From Eledone cirrhosa (lineage: Eukaryota > Mollusca > Cephalopoda > Octopoda > Eledonidae): DNA of 64,000 nucleotides. Where the stretch lies: contig OZ024744.1 in the NCBI GenBank assembly GCA_964016885.1, positions 110,568,536 through 110,632,535 of the forward strand. The letters are read 5' to 3'. Made by a program: the position numbers and the translations under genes. The number at the start of each line of letters is the position of its first letter. Positions within the stretch are counted from its first letter, which is position 1. The notes beneath the pieces were generated by a model. That model was not told the origin of the DNA. It saw only the letters and a list, made by a program, of their open reading frames with translations, and searched no databases. Positions 53,101 through 64,000 of this stretch are shown here, in pieces.

Positions 53101-55999
53101 CACAGTAAAACTACATAATCCACTATAACTTACATTGCCCTGAACACAGTAAAACTACACTAACCACTATAAATTACCTTGCACTGAACACAGTAAAACT
53201 TCACAATCCACTATAACTTACTTTGCCCTGAACACAGAAAAACTACACAATCCACTATAACTCAACTGGCCCTGAACACAGTAAACTACAGAATCCACTA
53301 TAACTTACCTTGCCCAGAACAAAGTAAAACTACGTAATCCACTATACCTTACCTTGCCATGAACACAGTAAAACTACACAATCCACTATAACTTACTCCA
53401 CTTGCCCTAAACACAGTAAAACTACACAATCCACTATAACTTATCTTGCACTGAACACAGTAAAACTTCACAATCCACTATAACTTACTTTGCCCTGAAC
53501 ACAGAAAAACTACACAATCCACTATAACTCAACTGGCCCTGAACACAGTAAACTACAGAATCCACTATAACTTACCTTGCCCAGAACAAAGTAAAACTAC
53601 GTAATCCACTATACCTTACCTTGCCCTGAACACAGTAAATCTACACAATCCACTATAGCTTACCTTGCTCTGAACACAGTAAAACTACACAATCCACTAT
53701 AGCTTACGTTGCTCTGAACACAGTAAAACTACATAATCCACTATAACCTACCTTGCCCTGATCACAGTAAAACTACATAATCCACTATAACTTACTCCAC
53801 TTGCCCTAAACACAGTAAAACTACACAATCCACTATAACTTATCTTGCACTGAACACAGTAAAACTTCACAATCCACTATAACTTACCTTGCCCTGAACA
53901 CAGTAAAACTACACAATCCACTATAAATTCCCTTGCCCTGAACACAGTAAAACTACACAATCCACTATAACTTACCTTGCCCAGAACAAAGTAAAACTAC
54001 GTAATCCACTATACCTTACCTTGCCCTGAACACAGGAAAACTACACAATCCACTATAAATTACCTTGTTCTGAACACAGTAAAACTACATAATCCACTAT
54101 AACTTACATTGCCCTGAACACAGTAAAACTACACTAACCACTATAAATTACCTTGCACTGAACACAGTAAAACTTCACAATCCACTATAACTTACTTTGC
54201 CCTGAACACAGAAAAACTACACAATCCACTATAACTCAACTGGCCCTGAACACAGTAAACTACAGAATCCACTATAACTTACCTTGCCCAGAACAAAGTA
54301 AAACTACGTAATCCACTATACCTTACCTTGCCCTGAACACAGTAAAACTACACAATCCACTATAGCTTACGTTGCTCTGAACACAGTAAAACTACATAAT
54401 CCACTATAACCTACCTTGCCCTGATCACAGTAAAACTACATAATCCACTATAACTTACTCCACTTGCCCTAAACACAGTAAAACTACACAATCCACTATA
54501 ACTTATCTTGCACTGAACACAGTAAAACTTCACAATCCACTATAACTTACCTTGCCCTGAACACAGTAAAACTACACAATCCACTATAACTCAACTGGCC
54601 CTGAACACAGTAAACTACAGAATCCACTATAACTTACCTTGCTCAGAACAAAGTAAAACTACGTAATCCACTATACCTTACCTTGCCCTGAACAGAGTAA
54701 AACTACACAATCCACTATAGCTTACCTTGCTCTGAACACAGTAAAACTACACAATCCACTATAGCTTACGTTGCTCTGAACACAGTAAAACTACACAATC
54801 CACTATAACTTACCTTGCCCTGAAAACAGTAGAACTACACAATCCACTATAAATTACCTTGTTCTGAACACAGTAAAACTACACAATCCACTATAACTTA
54901 CTTTGCCATGAACACAGTAAAACTACACAATCCACTATAACTTACCTTGCACTGAACACAGTAAAACTACACAATCCACTCTAAATTACCTTGCCCTGAA
55001 CACAGTAAAACTACACAATCCACTATAAATTACTTTGCCCTGAACACATTAAAACTACACAAACCACTATAAATTACCTTGCTCTAAACACAGTAAAACT
55101 TTATAATCCACTATAACTTAACTGGCCCTGAACACAGTAAATCTACACAATCCACTATAATTTAACTGGCCCTGAACACAGTAAAACTACACAATCCACT
55201 ATAAGTTACCTTGCTCTGAACACAGTAAAACTACACAATCCACTATAACTTAACTGGCCCTGAACACAGTAAAACTACACAATCCACTATAACTTACCTT
55301 GCCCTGAACAGAGTAAAACTACACTATCCACTATAACTTACATTGCCCTGAACACAGTAAAACTACACAAACCACTACAAATTACCTTGCCCTGAACACA
55401 GTAAAACTACACAATCCACTATAATTAACCTTGCCCTGAACACAGTAAAACTACACAATCCACTATAACTTACTTTGCCCTGAACACAGTAAAACTACAC
55501 AATCCACTATAAATTACCTTGCTCTGAACACAGTAAAACTATACAATCCACTATAACTTAACTGGTCCTGAACACAGTAAAACTACACGATCCACTATAA
55601 CTTAACTGGTCCTGAACACAGTAAAACTACACAATCCACTATAACTTAACTGGCCCTGAACACACTAAACTACAGAATCCACTATAACTTACTTTGCTCT
55701 GAACAAAGGAAACTACACAATCCACTATAACTTAACTGGCCCTGACCACAGTAAAACAACACAATCCACTATAACTGAACTGGCCCTGAACACAGTAAAA
55801 CTACACAATCCACTATAACTTAACTGGCCCTGAACACAGTAAAACTACACAATCCACTATAACTTAACTGGCCCTGAACACAGTAATACTACACAACCCA
55901 CTATAACTTACTTTGCCCTGAACACAGTAAAACTACATAATCCACTATAACCTACCTTGCCCTGATCACAGTAAAACTACATAATCCACTATAACTTAC
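50135..55999 (+). repeat. Right-hand HOR, superunit 1 (short + long unit)
   Basis: Unit starts are set at the 48-bp monomer with 'tccacttgcc' followed by 'cttatcttgcac'. The short unit is 50135-52601 (2,467 bp) and the long unit 52602-55999 (3,398 bp). Both share the opening order: 'cttcacaatcc', 'aaattccc', 'cagaacaaag', 'tacgtaatcc', 'agcttacattg'. The long unit contains internal repetition: 'ttgttctg' at 53091/54065 (+974) and 'gcttacgttg' at 53702/54365 (+663). Confidence 0.88.
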
Positions 56000-58900
56000 T
56001 CCACTTGCCCTAAACACAGTAAAACTAAACAATCCACTATAACTTATCTTGCACTGAACACAGTAAAACTTCACAATACACTATAACTTACCTTGCCCTG
56101 AACACAGTAAAACTACACAATCCACTATAAATTCCCTTGCCCTGAACACAGTAAAACTACACAATCCACTATAACTTACCTTGCCCAGAACAAAGTAAAA
56201 CTACGTAATCCACTATACCTTACCTTGCCCTGAACACAGTAAAACTACACAATCCACTATAGCTTACATTGCTCTGAACACAGTAAAACTACACAATCCA
56301 CTATAGCTTACCTTGCCCTGAACACAGTAGAACTACACAATCCACTATAAATTACCTTGTTCTGAACACAGTAAAACTACACAATCCACTATAACGTACC
56401 TTGCTCTGAACACAGTAAAACTACACAATCCACTATAAATTACCTTGTTCTGAACACAGTAAAACTACACAATCCACTATAAATTACCTTGTTCTGAACA
56501 CAGTAAAACTACACAATCCACTATAACTTAATTGGCCCTGAACACAGTAAAACTACACAATCCACTATAACTTAACTGGCCCTGAACACACTAAACTACA
56601 GAATCCACTATAACTTAACTGGCCCTGAACACAGTAAAACTACACAATCCACTATAACTTAACTGGCCCTGAACACAGTAATACTACACAATCCACTATA
56701 ACTTACTTTGCCCTGAACACAGTAAAACTACATAATCCACTATAACCTACCTTGCCCTGATCACAGTAAAACTACATAATCCACTATAACTTACATTGCC
56801 CTGAACACAGTAAAACTACACAAACCACTATAAATTACCTTGCACTGAACACAGTAAAACTTCACAATCCACTATAACTTACTTTGCCCTGAACACAGAA
56901 AAACTACACAATCCACTATAACTCAACTGGCCCTGAACACAGTAAACTACAGAATCCACTATAACTTACCTTGCCCAGAACAAAGTAAAACTACGTAATC
57001 CACTATACCTTACCTTGCCCTGAACACAGTAAAACTACACAATCCACTATAACTTACTCCACTTGCCCTAAACACAGTAAAACTACACAATCCACTATAA
57101 CTTATCTTGCACTGAACACAGTAAAACTTCACAATCCACTATAACTTACTTTGCCCTGAACACAGAAAAACTACACAATCCACTATAACTCAACTGGCCC
57201 TGAACACAGTAAACTACAGAATCCACTATAACTTACCTTGCCCAGAACAAAGTAAAACTACGTAATCCACTATACCTTACCTTGCCCTGAACACAGTAAA
57301 ACTACACAATCCACTATAGCTTACCTTGCTCTGAACACAGTAAAACTACACAATCCACTATAGCTTACGTTGCTCTGAACACAGTAAAACTACACAATCC
57401 ACTATAACTTACCTTGCCCTGAAAACAGTAGAACTACACAATCCACTATAAATTACCTTGTTCTGAACACAGTAAAACTACACAATCCACTATAACTTAC
57501 TTTGCCATGAACACAGTAAAACTACACAATCCACTCTAAATTACCTTGCCCTGAACACAGTAAAACTACACAATCCACTATAAATTACTTTGCCCTGAAC
57601 ACATTAAAACTACACAAACCACTATAAATTACCTTGCTCTAAACACAGTAAAACTTTATAATCCACTATAACTTAACTGGCCCTGAACACAGTAAATCTA
57701 CACAATCCACTATAATTTAACTGGCCCTGAACACAGTAAAACTACACAATCCACTATAACTTAACTGGCCCTGAACACAGTAAAACTACACAATCCACTA
57801 TAACTTACCTTGCCCTGAACAGAGTAAAACTACACTATCCACTATAACTTACATTGCCCTGAACACAGTAAAACTACACAAACCACTACAAATTACCTTG
57901 CCCTGAACACAGTAAAACTACACAATCCACTATAATTAACCTTGCCCTGAACACAGTAAAACTACACAATCCACTATAACTTACTTTGCCCTGAACACAG
58001 TAAAACTACACAATCCACTATAAATTACCTTGCTCTGAACACAGTAAAACTACACAATCCACTATAACTTAACTGGTCCTGAACACAGTAAAACTACACA
58101 ATCCACTATAACTTAACTGGCCCTGAACACACTAAACTACAGAATCCACTATAACTTACTTTGCTCTGAACAAAGGAAACTACACAATCCACTATAACTT
58201 AACTGGCCCTGACCACAGTAAAACAACACAATCCACTATAACTGAACTGGCCCTGAACACAGTAAAACTACACAATCCACTATAACTTAACTGGCCCTGA
58301 ACACAGTAATACTACACAACCCACTATAACTTACTTTGCCCTGAACACAGTAAAACTACATAATCCACTATAACCTACCTTGCCCTGATCACAGTAAAAC
58401 TACATAATCCACTATAACTTACTCCACTTGCCCTAAACACAGTAAAACTAAACAATCCACTATAACTTATCTTGCACTGAACACAGTAAAACTTCACAAT
58501 CCACTATAACTTACCTTGCCCTGAACACAGTAAAACTACACAATCCACTATAAATTCCCTTGCCCTGAACACAGTAAAACTACACAATCCACTATAACTT
58601 ACCTTGCCCAGAACAAAGTAAAACTACGTAATCCACTATACCTTACCTTGCCCTGAACACAGTAAAACTACACAATCCACTATAGCTTACATTGCTCTGA
58701 ACACAGTAAAACTACACAATCCACTATAGCTTACCTTGCCCTGAAAACAGTAGAACTACACAATCCACTATAAATTACCTTGTTCTGAACACAGTAAAAC
58801 TACACAATCCACTATAACGTACCTTGCTCTGAACACAGTAAAACTACACAATCCACTATAACTTACCTTGCCATGAACACAGTAAAACTACACAATCCAC

Positions 58901-61900
58901 TATAAATTACCTTGTTCTGAACACAGTAAAACTACATAATCCACTATAACTTACATTGCCCTGAACACAGTAAAACTACACTAACCACTATAAATTACCT
59001 TGCACTGAACACAGTAAAACTTCACAATCCACTATAACTTACTTTGCCCTGAACACAGAAAAACTACACAATCCACTATAACTCAACTGGCCCTGAACAC
59101 AGTAAACTACAGAATCCACTATAACTTACCTTGCCCAGAACAAAGTAAAACTACGTAATCCACTATACCTTACCTAGCCCTGAACACAGTAAAACTACAC
59201 AATCCACTATAACTTACTCCACTTGCCCTAAACACAGTAAAACTACACAATCCACTATAACTTATCTTGCACTGAACACAGTAAAACTTCACAATCCACT
59301 ATAACTTACTTTGCCCTGAACACAGAAAAACTACACAATCCACTATAACTCAACTGGCCCTGAACACAGTAAACTACAGAATCCACTATAACTTACCTTG
59401 CCCAGAACAAAGTAAAACTACGTAATCCACTATACCTTACCTTGCCCTGAACACAGTAAAACTACACAATCCACTATAGCTTACCTTGCTCTGAACACAG
59501 TAAAACTACACAATCCACTATAGCTTACGTTGCTCTGAACACAGTAAAACTACATAATCCACTATAACCTACCTTGCCCTGATCACAGTAAAACTACATA
59601 ATCCACTATAACTTACTCCACTTGCCCTAAACACAGTAAAACTACACAATCCACTATAACTTATCTTGCACTGAACACAGTAAAACTTCACAATCCACTA
59701 TAACTTACCTTGCCCTGAACACAGTAAAACTACACAATCCACTATAAATTCCCTTGCCCTGAACACAGTAAAACTACACAATCCACTATAACTTACCTTG
59801 CCCAGAACAAAGTAAAACTACGTAATCCACTATACCTTACCTTGCCCTGAACACAGGAAAACTACACAATCCACTATAAATTACCTTGTTCTGAACACAG
59901 TAAAACTACATAATCCACTATAACTTACATTGCCCTGAACACAGTAAAACTACACTAACCACTATAAATTACCTTGCACTGAACACAGTAAAACTTCACA
60001 ATCCACTATAACTTACTTTGCCCTGAACACAGAAAAACTACACAATCCACTATAACTCAACTGGCCCTGAACACAGTAAACTACAGAATCCACTATAACT
60101 TACCTTGCCCAGAACAAAGTAAAACTACGTAATCCACTATAACTTACCTTGCCCTGAACACAGTAAAACTACACAATCCACTATAACTTACTCCACTTGC
60201 CCTAAACACAGTAAAACTACACAATCCACTATAACTTATCTTGCACTGAACACAGTAAAACTTCACAATCCACTATAACTTACTTTGCCCTGAACACAGA
60301 AAAACTACACAATCCACTATAACTCAACTGGCCCTGAACACAGTAAACTACAGAATCCACTATACCTTACCTTGCCCTGAACAGAGTAAAACTACACAAT
60401 CCACTATAGCTTACCTTGCTCTGAACACAGTAAAACTACACAATCCACTATAGCTTACGTTGCTCTGAACACAGTAAAACTACATAATCCACTATAACCT
60501 ACCTTGCCCTGATCACAGTAAAACTACATAATCCACTATAACTTACTCCACTTGCCCTAAACACAGTAAAACTACACAATCCACTATAACTTATCTTGCA
60601 CTGAACACAGTAAAACTTCACAATCCACTATAACTTACCTTGCCCTGAACACAGTAAAACTACACAATCCACTATAACTCAACTGGCCCTGAACACAGTA
60701 AACTACAGAATCCACTATAACTTACCTTGCTCAGAACAAAGTAAAACTACGTAATCCACTATACCTTACCTTGCCCTGAACACAGTAAAACTACACAATC
60801 CACTATAGCTTACCTTGCTCTGAACACAGTAAAACTACACAATCCACTATAGCTTACGTTGCTCTGAACACAGTAAAACTACACAATCCACTATAACTTA
60901 CCTTGCCCTGAAAACAGTAGAACTACACAATCCACTATAAATTACCTTGTTCTGAACACAGTAAAACTACACAATCCACTATAACTTACTTTGCCATGAA
61001 CACAGTAAAACTACACAATCCACTATAACTTACCTTGCACTGAACACAGTAAAACTACACAATCCACTCTAAATTACCTTGCCCTGAACACAGTAAAACT
61101 ACACAATCCACTATAAATTACTTTGCCCTGAACACATTAAAACTACACAAACCACTATAAATTACCTTGCTCTAAACACAGTAAAACTTTATAATCCACT
61201 ATAACTTAACTGGCCCTGAACACAGTAAATCTACACAATCCACTATAATTTAAATGGCCCTGAACACAGTAAAACTACACAATCCACTATAAGTTACCTT
61301 GCTCTGAACACAGTAAAACTACACAATCCACTATAACTTACCTTGCCCTGAACAGAGTAAAACTACACTATCCACTATAACTTACATTGCCCTGAACACA
61401 GTAAAACTACACAAACCACTACAAATTACCTTGCCCTGAACACAGTAAAACTACACAATCCACTATAATTAACCTTGCCCTGAACACAGTAAAACTACAC
61501 AATCCACTATAACTTACTTTGCCCTGAACACAGTAAAACTACACAATCCACTATAAATTACCTTGCTCTGAACACAGTAAAACTACACAATCCACTATAA
61601 CTTAACTGGTCCTGAACACAGTAAAACTACACAATCCACTATAACTTAACTGGTCCTGAACACAGTAAAACTACACAATGCACTATAACTTAACTGGCCC
61701 TGAACACACTAAACTACAGAATCCACTATAACTTACTTTGCTCTGAACAAAGGAAACTACACAATCCACTATAACTTAACTGGCCCTGACCACAGTAAAA
61801 CAACACAATCCACTATAACTGAACTGGCCCTGAACACAGTAAAACTACACAATCCACTATAACTTAACTGGCCCTGAACACAGTAAAACTACACAATCCA

Positions 61901-62043
61901 CTATAACTTAACTGGCCCTGAACACAGTAATACTACACAACCCACTATAACTTACTTTGCCCTGAACACAGTAAAACTACATAATCCACTATAACCTACC
62001 TTGCCCTGATCACAGTAAAACTACATAATCCACTATAACTTAC
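56000..62043 (+). repeat. Right-hand HOR, superunit 2 (short + long unit)
   Basis: The short unit 56000-58422 (2,423 bp) is one monomer shorter than in superunit 1; the long unit is 58423-62043 (3,621 bp). Markers match superunit 1 at +5,865 (51193/57058), then +5,821 (52602/58423, 53397/59218, 53796/59617), +6,088 ('gctcagaac' 54641/60729) and +6,044 (55700/61744). The long unit has an extra stretch of about 267 bp near 60.0-60.4 kb with a second 48-bp monomer pair (60192, 60547). Confidence 0.88.
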
Positions 62044-64000
62044 TCCACTTGCCCTAAACACAGTAAAACTAAACAATCCACTATAACTTATCTTGCACTG
62101 AACACAGTAAAACTTCACAATACACTATAACTTACCTTGCCCTGAACACAGTAAAACTACACAATCCACTATAAATTCCCTTGCCCTGAACACAGTAAAA
62201 CTACACAATCCACTATAACTTACCTTGCCCAGAACAAAGTAAAACTACGTAATCCACTATACCTTACCTTGCCCTGAACACAGTAAAACTACACAATCCA
62301 CTATAGCTTACATTGCTCTGAACACAGTAAAACTACACAATCCACTATAGCTTACCTTGCCCTGAAAACAGTAGAACTACACAATCCACTATAAATTACC
62401 TTGTTCTGAACACAGTAAAACTACACAATCCACTATAACGTACCTTGCTCTGAACACAGTAAAACTACACAATCCACTATAACTTACCTTGCCATGAACA
62501 CAGTAAAACTACACAATCCACTATAAATTACCTTGTTCTGAACACAGTAAAACTACATAATCCACTATAACTTACATTGCCCTGAACACAGTAAAACTAC
62601 ACTAACCACTATAAATTACCTTGCACTGAACACAGTAAAACTTCACAATCCACTATAACTTACTTTGCCCTGAACACAGAAAAACTACACAATCCACTAT
62701 AACTCAACTGGCCCTGAACACAGTAAACTACAGAATCCACTATAACTTACCTTGCCCAGAACAAAGTAAAACTACGTAATCCACTATACCTTACCTAGCC
62801 CTGAACACAGTAAAACTACACAATCCACTATAACTTACTCCACTTGCCCTAAACACAGTAAAACTACACAATCCACTATAACTTATCTTGCACTGAACAC
62901 AGTAAAACTTCACAATCCACTATAACTTACTTTGCCCTGAACACAGAAAAACTACACAATCCACTATAACTCAACTGGCCCTGAACACAGTAAACTACAG
63001 AATCCACTATAACTTACCTTGCCCAGAACAAAGTAAAACTACGTAATCCACTATACCTTACCTTGCCCTGAACACAGTAAAACTACACAATCCACTATAG
63101 CTTACCTTGCTCTGAACACAGTAAAACTACACAATCCACTATAGCTTACGTTGCTCTGAACACAGTAAAACTACATAATCCACTATAACCTACCTTGCCC
63201 TGATCACAGTAAAACTACATAATCCACTATAACTTACTCCACTTGCCCTAAACACAGTAAAACTACACAATCCACTATAACTTATCTTGCACTGAACACA
63301 GTAAAACTTCACAATCCACTATAACTTACCTTGCCCTGAACACAGTAAAACTACACAATCCACTATAAATTCCCTTGCCCTGAACACAGTAAAACTACAC
63401 AATCCACTATAACTTACCTTGCCCAGAACAAAGTAAAACTACGTAATCCACTATACCTTACCTTGCCCTGAACACAGGAAAACTACACAATCCACTATAA
63501 ATTACCTTGTTCTGAACACAGTAAAACTACATAATCCACTATAACTTACATTGCCCTGAACACAGTAAAACTACACTAACCACTATAAATTACCTTGCAC
63601 TGAACACAGTAAAACTTCACAATCCACTATAACTTACTTTGCCCTGAACACAGAAAAACTACACAATCCACTATAACTCAACTGGCCCTGAACACAGTAA
63701 ACTACAGAATCCACTATAACTTACCTTGCCCAGAACAAAGTAAAACTACGTAATCCACTATAACTTACCTTGCCCTGAACACAGTAAAACTACACAATCC
63801 ACTATAACTTACTCCACTTGCCCTAAACACAGTAAAACTACACAATCCACTATAACTTATCTTGCACTGAACACAGTAAAACTTCACAATCCACTATAAC
63901 TTACTTTGCCCTGAACACAGAAAAACTACACAATCCACTATAACTCAACTGGCCCTGAACACAGTAAACTACAGAATCCACTATACCTTACCTTGCCCTG
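62044..64000 (+). repeat. Right-hand HOR, third copy, cut by window end
   Basis: It matches the previous long unit at +3,621: 58423/62044, 59218/62839, 59617/63238 and 60192/63813. The private variant 'tacctagcc' is shared (59171/62792). The start is different: 'cacaatacact' at 62121 is shared with the short unit (56077, +6,044) and not with the long unit (58500). The copy is cut by the window end. Confidence 0.88.

Larger units (their letters stand above)
1..64000 (+). repeat. 44-bp satellite DNA array (entire window)
   Basis: Every line of the window is a copy of one 44-bp unit, head to tail, always in the same orientation; I saw no inverted stretch and no unique insert. The best conserved part is around GAACACAGTAAAACTAC. 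Most variation lies in the CTATAACTTACCTTGCCC part and in ACACAATCC (alternatives ACATAATCC, ACACAACCC, ATATAATCC). No coding role is possible: in + the three stop codons of a monomer (TAA, TGA, TAA) share one frame, and 44 is not a multiple of 3, so each frame meets a stop cluster every 132 bp. In - there is one stop in each frame in each monomer. Both array ends lie outside the window. The organism is most likely a eukaryote; the family name is unknown to me. Confidence 0.98.

Noticed and set aside
1..64000. CRISPR array
   Set aside because: The period is regular, but there are no unique spacers: the whole 44 bp repeats, and the array is far too long and homogeneous.
1..64000. Protein-coding tandem repeat
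   Set aside because: 44 is not divisible by 3, + frames meet stop clusters every 132 bp, and - has stops in all three frames of every monomer.
1..64000. CENP-B box
   Set aside because: The box needs two CpG-containing cores (TTCG and CGGG). The consensus has no CpG and no variant resembles it.
1..64000. Telomeric or subtelomeric simple repeat such as TTAGGG
   Set aside because: No run of a telomere motif is present on either strand; GTTAAG-like strings are isolated variants.
1..64000. Transposon or LTR remnant inside the array
   Set aside because: Every stretch read could be assigned to a monomer variant; no target-site duplications, terminal repeats or coding remains were found.

Overview
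The whole 64 kb window is one uninterrupted tandem array of a 44-bp, AT-rich satellite monomer (about 1,450 copies), all in the same orientation. I found no gene, RNA gene, transposon, inversion or unique sequence, and neither edge of the array lies in the window. An array of this size with nested higher-order repeats (HORs) points to a eukaryotic heterochromatic locus (pericentromeric, subtelomeric, sex-chromosome or similar). The sequence alone does not name the species, and I do not recognise the monomer as a named satellite.

The consensus monomer is seen exactly at 129-172. It has 17 A, 14 C, 10 T and 3 G (39% GC), so the + strand is strongly C-over-G and A-over-T skewed, and the consensus has no CpG. 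Most copies differ by 0-5 substitutions. Recurrent length variants are 43 bp (catgcc, cttccc, aaagg and gtaaactac types), 45 bp (aaactaacac type) and 48 bp (ctccac insertion type).

Layout, from positions of diagnostic variants measured by eye: 1-3557, old mixed array with early copies of the modules used later; 3558-7071, a 1,757-bp tandem duplication; 6815-12958, two copies of a 3,072-bp HOR followed by a partial third at 1,844-bp spacing; 13500-20353, two copies of a 3,427-bp HOR (sub-steps 1,976 and 1,451 bp) and a partial third to about 21845; 22-29 kb, a block repeated at 3.2-3.8 kb spacing with local 263-bp duplications; 29.1-32.2 kb, a block seen again at 39.2-42.0 kb; 34-39.2 kb, a block repeated at 2.77-3.07 kb spacing; 38325-45704, a nearly perfect 3,690-bp duplication with a visible hybrid-monomer junction; 45.7-50.1 kb, a block rich in 'aactgg' monomers; 50135-64000, an alternating HOR of short (about 2.4-2.5 kb) and long (about 3.4-3.6 kb) units, in which the alternation breaks in the last copy.

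The regions are related by unequal exchange. Modules of whole monomers (7-mer 307 bp, 10-mer 440 bp, 3-mer 132 bp, 6-mer 263 bp, single 44-bp units) are present or absent between otherwise near-identical copies. The most unusual functional reading is on the - strand: nearly every standard monomer carries a 3'-splice-site-like pyrimidine/CAG followed six bases later by a near-perfect 5' splice donor. A - strand transcript would therefore be an array of about a thousand U1-type sites. That is a prediction from motifs, not shown by the sequence.
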